Both the position numbers and the translations under genes were made by a program. The notes under the pieces were generated by a model. That model was not told where the DNA came from, did not search any database, and worked only from the letters and a program-made list of their open reading frames with translations. From Palsa-851 sp035534435 (GTDB lineage: Bacteria; Chloroflexota; Dormibacteria; Aeolococcales; Aeolococcaceae), in contig DATLRX010000096.1 of assembly GCA_035534435.1 (NCBI GenBank), forward strand, positions 16,961 to 80,960: DNA of 64,000 nt, written 5' to 3'. Below, piece after piece: positions 52,217-60,959 of the stretch (the first letter of the stretch is position 1; each line of letters starts with the position of its first letter).

Positions 52217-53180
52217 GACCCCGACCAAGGCGCCGGTGGCAGCAGCGGAGTTGCGTCGCGCGCAGGCGGACACGTGGGTGTACTTCGACGGCAGGCTGTG
52301 CCAGTACGGGGACGCGCATGTCGGTCTGCTCACGCACGCGCTGCACTACGGGACGGGATGCTTCGAGGGCATCCGCGCCTACTGGAGCGAGAGCCAGCGG
52401 CGGATGAACGTCTTCAAGATGCCGGAGCACTTCCAGCGCATGACGGGCAACGCGCAGATGCTGCACATGAAGCTCCCGCACAGCGTCGAGGAGCTCTGCG
52501 GCATCACGGTCGAGCTGATGCGGCGCAACGCGTTCACGACCGACGTCTACATCCGGCCGCTGGTCTACAAGGCGAACGAGGAGATCGGCATTCGCTTTCA
52601 CAATCTCCGCGACGGGTTCATGATCGTGCCCGTGCCGTTCGGCGCCTACGTCGACACGACCGGCGGCATCCGCTGCCAGGTGTCGAGCTGGCGGCGCCTG
52701 GACGACAACGTGGCGCCGCCGCGCTCGAAAGCGACCGGGATCTACATCAACAGCGCGCTCGCCAAGACCGAGGCCTTCCTCAACGGGTTCGACGAGGCGA
52801 TCCTGCTCACGCAGGAAGGCACTGTCTGCGAGGGCAGCGCGGAGAACCTCTTCATCGTCCGCCACGGGCAGTTGCTCACCCCGCCGGTATCGGAGAACAT
52901 CGTCGAGGGCATCACGCGCGCGACGTTGATGGCATTCGCGCGCGACGATCTCGGTCTCGACGTCGTGGAGCGCAAGATCGATCGCAGCGAGCTGTACATC
53001 GCGGATGAGGTGATCCTCTGCGGCACAGGCGCCGAGGTCTCAGCGGTGATCGAGATCGACCGCCGTCGCATCGGCGACGGCGAGCCCGGCGAGATCACCC
53101 GCACGCTGCAGGGCCGCTATTTCGCCGCCTGCAAAGGCGACGATCCCCGTCACGCGGACTGGCTGACGCCGATCATCTGA
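52209..53180 (+). CDS. ilvE: Branched-chain amino-acid aminotransferase
   Basis: A 323-residue class IV aminotransferase. YFDGRLCQYGDAHVGLLTHALHYGTGCFEGIRAY gives the N-terminal family signature; the PLP Lys lies in KATGIYINSALAKTEA, and EGTVCEGSAENLFIV with GITRATLMAFA, CGTGAEVSAV complete the site. It removes the amino group from Leu, Ile or Val, and such enzymes often accept Phe. Its place after E1-E2 shows a catabolic use: amino acid to 2-oxoacid to acyl-CoA within one operon. Confidence 0.9.
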   Translation: MTETPTKAPVAAAELRRAQADTWVYFDGRLCQYGDAHVGLLTHALHYGTGCFEGIRAYWSESQRRMNVFKMPEHFQRMTGNAQMLHMKLPHSVEELCGITVELMRRNAFTTDVYIRPLVYKANEEIGIRFHNLRDGFMIVPVPFGAYVDTTGGIRCQVSSWRRLDDNVAPPRSKATGIYINSALAKTEAFLNGFDEAILLTQEGTVCEGSAENLFIVRHGQLLTPPVSENIVEGITRATLMAFARDDLGLDVVERKIDRSELYIADEVILCGTGAEVSAVIEIDRRRIGDGEPGEITRTLQGRYFAACKGDDPRHADWLTPII

Positions 53181-53190
53181 TCGACCGGAG

Positions 53191-53237
53191 GACGGTGTGG
53201 ACCGTCGGTGGGGCCATCGAGGTCGAGCCGGCCTCGA
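53191..53237. terminator. Two hairpins between convergent ilvE and MFS genes
   Basis: GACGGT/ACCGTC with a GTGG loop (53191-53206) and TCGAGG/CCTCGA (53217-53222 with 53232-53237) lie in the 82-bp convergent gap and probably stop both transcripts. Confidence 0.55.
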
Positions 53238-53262
53238 CAGCGCCCACCGCGCACGAGCCGCG

Positions 53263-54729
53263 TCAGGCGGCCAGGTCGACGTTGAGGAGCGCGACCTCCT
53301 GCGGCTGCACGCGCGCCGCCGGGCGAGCGGTGCGCAGCACGATCGCGGCAGCCATCGCCGCAGACGCAACGCAACCTGCGGCGACAACGAACCCGAGGTG
53401 GTATCCGGAGGTCAGCGCGACGTCGACGCTCGCGCCTCGTGCCAGCAGGCCGCTGCTGTCGGCAGCGGAGATGCTGGCGAGCACCGCCACGCCGACTGCG
53501 GCACCCATCTGGATCGCCACATTGGCGACACCGGAGGCGAGTCCGGAATCGCTGCCGTTGACCCCGCTCATGGCGAGCAGCACGCTCGGCATGAAGATCA
53601 GTCCCGCGCCCATGCCCATCACGAGGAGCGCGGGCAGCACGCTCATCACGTACACCGCGTTCACCGGCGCAAGTGCGAGCAGCAACAGTCCGGTCGTCAT
53701 GAGCCCGAGTCCGGGGATGAGCGTGGCCTTGGCGCCGAAGCGCTTCACCACGCGAGCCGTGACGAGGAGTGAGAACACCGCAACGCACAGGTTCATCGGC
53801 ATGAACGCGAGACCCGCTCCCACGGGCGAGTAGCCGAGCACGTGCTGCAGGTACAGGGCGCCGAGGAAGAAGGATCCGAACATCCCGACGGGGAAGAGCG
53901 ACCGCACGAGGACCGCGCCCGCAACGTTGCGTGAGCGGAAGAAGCGCAGCGGGACGAGTGGATGCCGCGCGCGCGACTCGACGACGATGAACGCGGCGAC
54001 AAGGGCGGCGGTGACGGTGGCCATGCCGAGGGTGCGCACCGACGTCCAGCCGTTGGTGCTCGCCTCGAGGATCGCGTAGACCGCAAGCGCCGGGGCCGCC
54101 GTGATGAGCACGGCGCCCCAGACATCCACGCCGCCACGAAGGCCGACGCCTTCGTGCTCCGGGATCAGGATCGCGCCGAGGATGAACGCGGCGACGCCGA
54201 TCGGCAGGTTGATGAAGAAGATCCAGTGCCAGCTGAGCGCCTGGGTGAGCACGCCGCCGACGAGGAGCCCGATCGACCCGCCCGCCGAGGCGACGAACGC
54301 GTAGACGCTCATGGCGCGTGCTGTCTGCTCCCGGCTCGCAAAGAGGGTCACGAGGATGCCGAGCACCATGGACGAGATGACGGCCGCGCCCACGCCCTGC
54401 ACGAAGCGGGCGGCGGTCAGCAGTCCCTCGGAAGGCGCCAGCCCGCAGAGCACCGATGCGACCGTGAAGATGGCCACGCCGGTCAGGAACAGGCGCCGGC
54501 GCCCGAGCAGGTCACCGAGGCGACCGGCAAGCAGGAGCAGGCCACCGAAGCTGATCAGGTAGCCGTTGATGACCCAGGCGAGCGAGGCCTGGTCGGTGTG
54601 CAGGCTGCGCTGGATGGACGGGAGGGCGACGTTCACCACCGTTGAATCGAGCACGATCATCAGCTGACCGACGCACAGGACGACGAGTGCGATCCACCGC
54701 CGCGCCGCGGCTGAACGCAACGACGTCAT
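53263..54729 (-). CDS. DHA2-family (EmrB/QacA-like) drug exporter
   Basis: A 488-residue, 14-helix major facilitator. LDSTVVNVALPSIQRSL is motif D1 of the DHA2 group, GRLGDLLGRRRLFL is motif A and the LSWHWIFFINLPIG segment motif C2-like. ATG at 54729 with GGAGG 5 bases before it; the start overlaps the stop of a 19-residue leader ORF (ATGA). It is divergent from an ArsR-type regulator that probably represses it. It should export cationic or amphipathic compounds using the proton gradient. Confidence 0.92.
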   Translation of the reverse strand: MTSLRSAAARRWIALVVLCVGQLMIVLDSTVVNVALPSIQRSLHTDQASLAWVINGYLISFGGLLLLAGRLGDLLGRRRLFLTGVAIFTVASVLCGLAPSEGLLTAARFVQGVGAAVISSMVLGILVTLFASREQTARAMSVYAFVASAGGSIGLLVGGVLTQALSWHWIFFINLPIGVAAFILGAILIPEHEGVGLRGGVDVWGAVLITAAPALAVYAILEASTNGWTSVRTLGMATVTAALVAAFIVVESRARHPLVPLRFFRSRNVAGAVLVRSLFPVGMFGSFFLGALYLQHVLGYSPVGAGLAFMPMNLCVAVFSLLVTARVVKRFGAKATLIPGLGLMTTGLLLLALAPVNAVYVMSVLPALLVMGMGAGLIFMPSVLLAMSGVNGSDSGLASGVANVAIQMGAAVGVAVLASISAADSSGLLARGASVDVALTSGYHLGFVVAAGCVASAAMAAAIVLRTARPAARVQPQEVALLNVDLAA

Positions 54730-54785
54730 ACCGTCCTCCCGCTGGAGATCGTCTGTGGGGTTGCCGTTGCTTGGGCTGCTTTCAT
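54726..54785 (-). CDS. 19-residue leader ORF coupled to the exporter gene
   Basis: AAGGAGGT, a consensus ribosome-binding site, precedes an ATG at 54785 that opens MKAAQATATPQTISSGRTV. Its TGA overlaps the exporter ATG (ATGA), and the exporter's own GGAGG lies inside it. The arrangement fits translational coupling or attenuation of the exporter; the peptide itself has no recognisable function. Confidence 0.55.
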   Translation of the reverse strand: MKAAQATATPQTISSGRTV

Positions 54786-54806
54786 TTGGGACCTCCTTGT
54801 GGTAAC

Positions 54807-54840
54807 GTTCGATGTGGATCGTACAATAAAGTTCGATGGG
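54807..54840. promoter_or_regulatory. ArsR/exporter intergenic operator and promoter
   Basis: Two direct copies of GTTCGATGnG (54807-54816 and 54831-54840) flank TACAAT (54822-54827), a good plus-strand -10 box for the arsR gene and, in reverse, TATTGT for the exporter. An inverted CGAT-GTGG-ATCG lies in the first copy. The ArsR-type protein is the likely ligand-released repressor. Confidence 0.45.
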
Positions 54841-54849
54841 TGTCAAACT

Positions 54850-55242
54850 ATGGGTTGGGTAACGGAGCTCCCGGAGGGGCATTCGTACGACGCGAGCGTT
54901 CTGGCCGAACGGCCGGTCGCCGGTATCACCGAGGTGCTTCAGGCCCTCGCCGACCCGGTGCGTCTCACGGTCGTGCGCGACCTGGCCGAGTCCGCGGCGC
55001 CCCGCCCGTGCGGCAGCCTGGTGGCGTCGGTGACGAAGTCAACCCTCAGCCACCACATGAAGATCCTTCGCGAGGCGGGCATCATCCAGATGCGTCTCGA
55101 GGGCACCCGCAAGCTGACGAGCCTGCGCCGCAAGGAGCTGAACGAGGCCTATCCCGGGTTGCTCGACAGCATCCTGCGCACGCCGGTCACCGAGGCCGTG
55201 CCGGCCGAGGAAGTCGCCTCCGACCCGATCCCCGTCCGCTGA
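54850..55242 (+). CDS. ArsR-family transcriptional regulator
   Basis: A 130-residue winged-helix protein from the ATG at 54850; an in-frame GTG at 54799 would run through the promoter. The HTH is ITEVLQALADPVRLTVVRDLAES...VTKSTLSHHMKILREAGIIQMRLEGTRKLTSLR, read with gaps. No Cys-rich metal site is visible (a single Cys in RPCGSL), so an organic ligand is more likely than arsenite. Divergent from the DHA2 exporter, its probable target. It ends 8 bp from the convergent paaE stop. Confidence 0.88.
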   Translation: MGWVTELPEGHSYDASVLAERPVAGITEVLQALADPVRLTVVRDLAESAAPRPCGSLVASVTKSTLSHHMKILREAGIIQMRLEGTRKLTSLRRKELNEAYPGLLDSILRTPVTEAVPAEEVASDPIPVR

Positions 55243-55249
55243 CGGGGGC

Positions 55250-56362
55250 CTACTGGTCGAAGTCCAGGACGACCTGCTCCGATGTGGGGTGCGACTGGCA
55301 GGCGAGGACGAACCCCGCGTCGAGCTCGTTCTGCTCGAGCGCGAAGCACTGCTCCATTTCTACGGTTCCGTTGATCAGCTTTGCCCGGCACGTGCCGCAG
55401 ACGCCGCCCTTGCAGGCATACGGCGCGTCCGAGCGAACATGCAGCGCGGCATCGAGGATGCGCTCCCCGTCGCGGGCGAGTGGGAACGTGGATCTCCTGC
55501 CGTCGAGGACGATCGTCACCTGACTCACGCCCTCCGCGCGCGTCGCTGACGTCTCGCGCACCTGCACGGGGCGTGGCACATCATCGGCGTGGAACAGCTC
55601 GGAGTGGACGTGGCTGGGCTCGGTGCCGCGCTCGACGAGCATGGCCCGCGCGGTATCGATCATCTCGCGAGGACCGCAGAGGAACCACTCGTCGACGTCG
55701 TCCGCCCGCACCAGCTGGTCGAAGAACTGCTCGAGGTGCTCGCGGTCGATGCGGCCGTGCAAGAGCGGGACATCCTGTTCCTCGCGTGACAGCACGTGGT
55801 ACATCGCGAACCTGCCCGGATGCAGGTTCTTCAGGTCCTCGAGCTCCTCGAGAAACATGATGTCCTGCACGGTCCGGTTGCCGTAGATCAACGTCACCGT
55901 GCTCTGCGGCTCGACCTCGAGGATCGTGGTGAGGATCGAGAGGATCGGCGTGATGCCGCTGCCGGCGGCGATCATCGCGTACGACTTCGTCTGCGCTGGA
56001 TCGAGCGGCGTGTTGAAACGCCCGATCGGCGTCACCACCTCGATGATGTCGCCGGCCTTGAGATGGTCGTGCGCATAGGCCGAGAACACGCCACCCGAAA
56101 GCCGTTTCACCGCAACACGCATGCGGCCCGACGCTGGCGAGCTGCAGATCGAGTAGCTGCGCCGGATGTCGTCGCCGGCCTCGAGTGAGCGCAGCGACAC
56201 GTGCTGCCCGTGCATGAACCGGTACTCGTCCGCGAGCTCGAGCGGGATCTCGAACTCCACCGCGATCGCATCATCGGTGAGCCGCTCCACCGCGCTCACG
56301 CGCAGCGGATGGATCGTCGCGCGCCGATGCCCAGCCGGCGCCTCAGGCGACGTGACCGACAA
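55250..56362 (-). CDS. paaE: Phenylacetyl-CoA epoxidase reductase subunit
   Basis: A 370-residue reductase from the TTG at 56362, 3 bases past the paaD stop with AAGGAG 8 bases upstream. FAD domain: RFMHGQHVSLRS and RRSYSICSSP; NAD domain: MIAAGSGITPILSIL and FLCGPREMID; C-terminal plant-type [2Fe-2S] domain with the four Cys in YACKGGVCGTCRAKL and LACQSHP. It passes electrons from NAD(P)H to the diiron centre of PaaA. Confidence 0.93.
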   Translation of the reverse strand: MSVTSPEAPAGHRRATIHPLRVSAVERLTDDAIAVEFEIPLELADEYRFMHGQHVSLRSLEAGDDIRRSYSICSSPASGRMRVAVKRLSGGVFSAYAHDHLKAGDIIEVVTPIGRFNTPLDPAQTKSYAMIAAGSGITPILSILTTILEVEPQSTVTLIYGNRTVQDIMFLEELEDLKNLHPGRFAMYHVLSREEQDVPLLHGRIDREHLEQFFDQLVRADDVDEWFLCGPREMIDTARAMLVERGTEPSHVHSELFHADDVPRPVQVRETSATRAEGVSQVTIVLDGRRSTFPLARDGERILDAALHVRSDAPYACKGGVCGTCRAKLINGTVEMEQCFALEQNELDAGFVLACQSHPTSEQVVLDFDQ

Positions 56363-56364
56363 CC

Positions 56365-56847
56365 CTAGTGCTCCTTGAAGTGCGGGAACGTCTCCCGGCA
56401 GTCCGCGCACGTGCGCACCGCCTGACACTGCGTCGCCCCGAAGTGCGCGACCTCACTGGTGTGCGCCGAGCCGCACGTCGGACATACGACACTGAGCTGC
56501 AGCAGTCGCATGTCGGCGCCGCGTGCGCGTGGTGGCGCGATGCCGTACTCCTGCAGCTTGTGGCGGCCCGCTTCCGTCATCCAGTCGGTCGTCCACGCCG
56601 GCGACAGCACGACTCGCACGGCCACATGGGAATAGCCCTGGTCGCGGACGCACCGCTCCACCTCATCGCGGATGACCTCGAGCGCCGGGCATCCCGAGTA
56701 CGTCGGGGTGATGTCGACCTCGACGGCGCCCGCTGCGTCGATGCGCACCTCTCGGATGATCCCGAGATCCGCGATGGTCAGCGCGGGCAGCTCGGGGTCG
56801 GGGATCTCGCCGGCGATACGGCGGATCTCGTCGACGCCGGTCACCAC
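56365..56847 (-). CDS. paaD: Epoxidase maturation protein PaaD
   Basis: A 160-residue protein with an N-terminal MIP18/DUF59 domain (IPDPELPALTIADLGIIREV, TPTYSGCPAL) and a C-terminal zinc ribbon (CPTCGS...CADC). PaaD is needed to assemble the epoxidase metal centres. It starts GTG-GTG at 56847/56844, overlapping the paaC stop. Confidence 0.92.
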   Translation of the reverse strand: MVTGVDEIRRIAGEIPDPELPALTIADLGIIREVRIDAAGAVEVDITPTYSGCPALEVIRDEVERCVRDQGYSHVAVRVVLSPAWTTDWMTEAGRHKLQEYGIAPPRARGADMRLLQLSVVCPTCGSAHTSEVAHFGATQCQAVRTCADCRETFPHFKEH

Positions 56848-57605
56848 GCCAGCCCCGGATGGGATCGATGAAGGTGCTGCATCTCAGCAACCATGTACCC
56901 AAACGGCTCGGTATGCAGTCCTCGCCGGCCGCCCGTCGGCGTCCAGGTGGACTCCGGACGCTGCAGCGTGGCGGTGCGGAGCACCGTATCGATGTACGCC
57001 TCCCACTCGAGGCCGAGGATCGCCGGATCGGGCGCGATCCCACGCGCGCCGACATCACGGGTCACGTCATCGACCTCGAAGAGCTCCGTCGTGTACGGGC
57101 AGAGCGCCGTGAGTGCGGCCTCCATGCGCCCGTGGCTCTCGTCGGTACCGTCACCGAGGCGCAGAGTCCAGTCGGTCGCGTGGTCGCGGTGGTATGTCGA
57201 CTCCTTGACCGCCTTGCTCGCGATGGCGGCGACCTGCTCGTCGGTCGAGCTTTCGAGCGCCTGCCACTGCGCGAGCTGGAAGGTCGAGCAGAGCAGCTGG
57301 CGGACGATCGTCATCGCGAAGTCGCCGTTCTCCTGCTCGACGAGGAGGCAGTTGACGAACTCGCGCTCGTCGCGGAGGAACACGTAGTCATCCTCGGACC
57401 TGCCCGTGCCGTCGAGCTCGGCAGTGCGGGCGTACATCGCGCGTGCCTGCCCGAGCAGGTCGAGCGCGATGTTCGTCAGCGCGATGTCGTCCTCGAGTGT
57501 CGGCGCGAGCGACGACCACTGCGCAAGCCGGTGCGAGAGCACGAGGCAGTCATCCGCGAGGCGCATGGTGTACACGGCCGCCGCGTCGGCGACCACGATG
57601 GTCAC
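56841..57605 (-). CDS. paaC: Phenylacetyl-CoA epoxidase structural subunit
   Basis: A 254-residue ferritin-like helical protein: DDCLVLSHRLAQWSSLAPTLEDDIALTNIALDLLGQARAMY and REFVNCLLVEQENGDFAMTI. PaaC lacks a complete diiron site and supports PaaA in the AC heterodimer. GTG at 57605 overlaps the paaB stop (GTGA); in-frame codons up to 58016 belong to shadows of paaB and paaA. Confidence 0.92.
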   Translation of the reverse strand: MTIVVADAAAVYTMRLADDCLVLSHRLAQWSSLAPTLEDDIALTNIALDLLGQARAMYARTAELDGTGRSEDDYVFLRDEREFVNCLLVEQENGDFAMTIVRQLLCSTFQLAQWQALESSTDEQVAAIASKAVKESTYHRDHATDWTLRLGDGTDESHGRMEAALTALCPYTTELFEVDDVTRDVGARGIAPDPAILGLEWEAYIDTVLRTATLQRPESTWTPTGGRRGLHTEPFGYMVAEMQHLHRSHPGLAW

Positions 57606-57892
57606 AGCTGCTGGACTTCCTTGGGGATGGAGTAGAAGGTCGGGTGCCGGTACGCCTTGTCGGCCGCCGGATCGAAGAACGAGTCCTTCTCGTCCGGCGA
57701 TGACGCCGTGATCACCGACGACGGCACCACCCAGATGCTCACACCCTCCATCCGGCGCGTGTAGACATCGCGCGCGTTGCGCAGCGCCATCTCGGCGTCC
57801 GCCGCGTGCAGGCTGCCGACGTGGTTGTGCGAGAGACCCCGCTTGCTGCGGATGAAGACCTCCCAGAGCGGCTCCTGCGTATCGGTGCTCAT
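57602..57892 (-). CDS. paaB: Phenylacetyl-CoA epoxidase subunit PaaB
   Basis: A 96-residue protein: EVFIRSKRGLSHNHVGSLHAADAEMALRNARDVYTRR then the conserved end SIWVVPSSVITASSPDEKDSFFDPAADKAYRHPTFY, read as consecutive segments. PaaB bridges PaaAC units and is required for activity. Its ATG overlaps the paaA stop. Confidence 0.94.
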   Translation of the reverse strand: MSTDTQEPLWEVFIRSKRGLSHNHVGSLHAADAEMALRNARDVYTRRMEGVSIWVVPSSVITASSPDEKDSFFDPAADKAYRHPTFYSIPKEVQQL

Positions 57893-58845
57893 GCGGCGTG
57901 CTCGGCCGCGGCGTGCTTCCTCGCGTAGGCGGCCGCAGCCTCACGCACCCAGGCGCCGTCCTCCTGCGCCTTGCGGTGGTGCGCGGCACGCTGCCGGTTG
58001 CACGGGCCGTCACCACTCACGACGCGGCGGAGCTCCTCGAAGTCCGGCGCGCCGAAGTCGTAGTGTCCGCGCTCCGCATTCCACCGCAGGTCGGGATCCG
58101 GCGGCGTCAGCCCGAGCACGACCGCCTGCGGGGCGACCATGTCGACGAACCGCTGACGCAGCTCGTCGTTGGAGAAGCGCTTGATCCCCCAGGCCATCGA
58201 CTGCGCGCTGTGCGTCGACTCCGTGTCGGGGGGACCGAGCATCTCGATCGACGGCCACCACCAGCGGTTCACGGCGTCCTGCGCCATCGCATGCTGCTCG
58301 GTGCTGCCGTGCGAGAGCGCGTACAGCAGCTCGAACCCCTGTCGCTGATGGAAGGACTCCTCCTTGCAGACACGCACCATCGCGCGGGCATACGGCCCGT
58401 ACGAGCAGCGGCAGAGAGGGATCTGGTTGGTGATCGCAGCGCCGTCGACGAGCCAGCCTATGGCGCCGACGTCGGCCCACGTCAGGGTGGGGTAGTTGAA
58501 GATGCTCGAGTACTTCTGGCGGCCGGCATCGAGGAGCTCGATGAGCTCGGAGCGGTCCACGCCGAGCGTTTCCGCCGCGCAGTACAGGTAGAGCCCGTGC
58601 CCCGCCTCGTCCTGCACCTTGGCCATGAGGATCGCCTTGCGCCGGAGCGACGGCGCGCGCGTGATCCAGTTGCCCTCCGGCTGCATGCCGATGATCTCGG
58701 AGTGGGCGTGCTGGGCAATCTGGCGGATGAGGCTCTTCCGGTACGCCTCGGGCATCCAGTCGCGCGGCTCGATGCGCTGATCGGCGTCGATCAAGCGCTG
58801 GAACTCGGCTTCCCGGGGATCAACGGCGGCCGCCTGGGTGGTCAT
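57889..58845 (-). CDS. paaA: Phenylacetyl-CoA 1,2-epoxidase catalytic subunit
   Basis: A 318-residue diiron monooxygenase. Candidate iron ligands lie in KVQDEAGHGLYLYCAAE and VCKEESFHQRQGFELL; substrate-binding segments include ITRAPSLRRKAILMAK and RCSYGPYARAMVRV. It epoxidises the ring of phenylacetyl-CoA. The ATG at 58845 is preceded by TACAAT 9 bases earlier, so the transcript may be nearly leaderless. First gene of paaABCDE, divergent from hpd. Confidence 0.94.
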   Translation of the reverse strand: MTTQAAAVDPREAEFQRLIDADQRIEPRDWMPEAYRKSLIRQIAQHAHSEIIGMQPEGNWITRAPSLRRKAILMAKVQDEAGHGLYLYCAAETLGVDRSELIELLDAGRQKYSSIFNYPTLTWADVGAIGWLVDGAAITNQIPLCRCSYGPYARAMVRVCKEESFHQRQGFELLYALSHGSTEQHAMAQDAVNRWWWPSIEMLGPPDTESTHSAQSMAWGIKRFSNDELRQRFVDMVAPQAVVLGLTPPDPDLRWNAERGHYDFGAPDFEELRRVVSGDGPCNRQRAAHHRKAQEDGAWVREAAAAYARKHAAAEHAA

Positions 58846-58854
58846 CTCGTTTCC

Positions 58855-58921
58855 ATTGTAGAGGCGCTGCATTCCGCGCCCCGGACGAGCGGCGGGCACG
58901 TCACCGACCCCCAGGGGTGAC
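58855..58921. promoter_or_regulatory. Divergent paaA/hpd control region
   Basis: Minus-strand TACAAT (58855-58860) is 9 bases from the paaA ATG. An inverted repeat GTCACC/GGTGAC (58900-58905 with 58916-58921) lies close to the hpd start and may be an operator; GACAAT (58919-58924) next to it could be the hpd -10 box. No matching -35 boxes are obvious. Confidence 0.4.
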
Positions 58922-58932
58922 AATAGGGGCAG

Positions 58933-60033
58933 ATGACACAGGTTGCGGACGTTGCGGCGCCAGTGCTCGAGGGCACCGACCACGTGGAGCTCTGGGTCGG
59001 CAACGCGCGCCAGGCCGCGTATCACTATCGCCAGGCGTTCGGCTTCGACGTCATCGCGTACGCCGGACCGGAGACGGGCATCCGCGACCGGGCGAGCTAC
59101 GTCCTCCAGCAGGGCAAGGTGCGCCTGGTGCTCACCGCGCCGCTGCAGCCCGAGGGCGAGGTCGCCGATCACCTGCGTCTGCACGGCGACGGCGTCCGCA
59201 GGATCGCGCTCCGAGTCGAGGACGCCACCGCGGCGTACGAGGCGGCCACCGCCCGCGGCGCGCGCGGCGTCGCCGACCCGAGCCGAGCGGAGGACGAGCA
59301 CGGCATCGTCACGTCCGCATCCATCGCCACGTTCGGGGACACGATCCACACGTTCGTGGAGCGCGACGAGTACACGGGCGTCTTCTGGCCCGGCTATCGC
59401 GCCGACAACCGCAGCGGCGGTGGCGTCGGCCTGCGCTTCATCGATCACACGGTGGGCAACGTCGAGACCGGGAGGATGGACGACTGGGTGTCGTTCTACT
59501 CCGAGGTCTTCGGTTTCACGGTGTTCCAGGAGTTCGACGAGAAGGACATCGCGACGCAGTACAGCTCGTTGCGTTCCAAGGTCGCGCGCGACCCCAAGAC
59601 CATGATCACGATGCCGATCAATGAGCCCCACGTCGGGCTCAAGAAGTCGCAGATCCAGGAATACCTCGACTACTACCGGGGCAGCGGCATCCAGCACATC
59701 GCCATCCATACCGACGACATCGTCGGCACGGTGCAGCAGATGTCCGACCGTGGCGTGGAGTTCCTCGACACGCCGGGGGCGTACTACGACGCCCTTGGCG
59801 ATCGTGCCGCCGGCATCGACGAGGACCTCGACCGCCTGCGCTCGCTGCGCATCCTCATCGACCGCGACGACGACGGCTACCTGCTCCAGATCTTCACGCG
59901 ACCTGTCGGTGACCGTCCCACGCTCTTCTTCGAGGTGATCCAGCGCAAAGGCTGCAAGGGGTTCGGGAAGGGCAACTTCAAGGCCCTGTTCGAGTCGATC
60001 GAGCGCGAACAGGCGGCCCGGGGCAACCTCTAG
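58933..60033 (+). CDS. hpd: 4-hydroxyphenylpyruvate dioxygenase
   Basis: A 366-residue non-heme iron dioxygenase of two vicinal-oxygen-chelate modules. Iron ligands are the His of FIDHTVGNV, the His of GIQHIAIHTDDI and the Glu of LFFEVIQRKG; the C-terminal GFGKGNFKALFESIEREQ helix closes the site. It converts 4-hydroxyphenylpyruvate, from tyrosine, to homogentisate. hmgA and later genes are not in the window. Divergent from paaA. Confidence 0.94.
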   Translation: MTQVADVAAPVLEGTDHVELWVGNARQAAYHYRQAFGFDVIAYAGPETGIRDRASYVLQQGKVRLVLTAPLQPEGEVADHLRLHGDGVRRIALRVEDATAAYEAATARGARGVADPSRAEDEHGIVTSASIATFGDTIHTFVERDEYTGVFWPGYRADNRSGGGVGLRFIDHTVGNVETGRMDDWVSFYSEVFGFTVFQEFDEKDIATQYSSLRSKVARDPKTMITMPINEPHVGLKKSQIQEYLDYYRGSGIQHIAIHTDDIVGTVQQMSDRGVEFLDTPGAYYDALGDRAAGIDEDLDRLRSLRILIDRDDDGYLLQIFTRPVGDRPTLFFEVIQRKGCKGFGKGNFKALFESIEREQAARGNL

Positions 60034-60068
60034 CCATCAGCGCCGCGGCGCCGCCGATCCGACACGCA

Positions 60069-60524
60069 GTGCGCGCGCTCGTCGTCGACAGGTCCGACCG
60101 GTTGGTGCTGTTCCACGCCACGCTTCCGGACCGTCCCCCGTGGTGGTTCGCACCCGGCGGCGGAGTGGAGCCCGGGGAGGCCGATGCGGCCGCCGTCGTC
60201 CGCGAGCTGGAGGAGGAGATCGGACTCATCGTCGATCCGGCCTCGCTGCCGCCGCCGGTCTGGACGCGTGACTCCATCTTTCGCTGGAAGGACGTCGACG
60301 AGCGTCACCTTGAGCGTTTCTTCCTCGTGCGCATCGACGAGCACGTCGTCGATACGAGCGGCCTCGACGCTGAGGAAGCGGGCGTCGTCCGGGAGTACCG
60401 ATGGTGGACGCCGGACGAGCTTCAGGCGACGCCCGAACGGTTCTCGCCCGTGCATCTGCCACGGCTGCTGATGCCGCTGATCGAAGGTCGCCTGCCCGCG
60501 GAGCCGCTGGCGATCGGAGACTAG
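60069..60524 (+). CDS. NUDIX hydrolase
   Basis: A 151-residue NUDIX protein with a perfect box, GGVEPGEADAAAVVRELEEEI then GL (G-x5-E-x7-RE-x2-EE-x-G). VRALVVDRSDRLVLFHA precedes it and REYRWWTPDEL follows. The GTG at 60069 is the only credible start; no in-frame start lies between it and the hpd stop 35 bp upstream. Substrate is probably a nucleoside diphosphate derivative. Confidence 0.88.
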   Translation: MRALVVDRSDRLVLFHATLPDRPPWWFAPGGGVEPGEADAAAVVRELEEEIGLIVDPASLPPPVWTRDSIFRWKDVDERHLERFFLVRIDEHVVDTSGLDAEEAGVVREYRWWTPDELQATPERFSPVHLPRLLMPLIEGRLPAEPLAIGD

Positions 60525-60542
60525 ACCAAACACCAGGCGGCG

Positions 60543-60857
60543 CTACGCGCTCGCCGGATCGTCGAGCCGCGCGCGGTTGATGAGCTTCGTGTCTGCGAGG
60601 ATGTCGTCCATCGTCCAGTACTCCCAGCCGTCCAGCTCGAGGTAGTGATGGTGGTAACGGGGGGTCGCGGCGTCAGGCGGCCAGGGCTTGACGATGCCGT
60701 CCGTGCGGATGCGTGCCACGAGATTGAAGAACTGCTCCGCGAACTCGGGCCGCCACCGGAGCACGGTGTACTCGTGGGGCCATTGAGGCATCGTCGTCGC
60801 GAACTGCCAGCGGACCTTGGCAACGTAGTCGCGCGCGTCGTCGTCGGTGAAGGCCAT
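60543..60857 (-). CDS. Conserved hypothetical protein
   Basis: A 104-residue soluble protein with a Trp/Tyr/His-rich pattern: MPQWPHEYTVLRWRPE, then YHHHYLELDGWEYWTMDDILADTKLINRA. Similar short proteins with an EYTxxxWRP...DGWxYWTM...TxLINRA layout occur widely in bacteria without a known function. ATG at 60857; an in-frame extension to 61283 is a shadow of the opposite gene. Confidence 0.7.
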   Translation of the reverse strand: MAFTDDDARDYVAKVRWQFATTMPQWPHEYTVLRWRPEFAEQFFNLVARIRTDGIVKPWPPDAATPRYHHHYLELDGWEYWTMDDILADTKLINRARLDDPASA

Positions 60858-60959
60858 GCAGCTGATGGTGGCGTGCGTCAACGACGGCAGCCTGTCGCGG
60901 CGGAGCGCCGTGCCGCCCAGCGTCGTCACGTGTCGTGGCACATTGGATGAGCACACGCC

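Noticed and set aside
57889..59709. 606-codon reading of paaA
   Set aside because: The first half is antisense to hpd and not protein-like; the ATG at 58845 gives the usual PaaA length.
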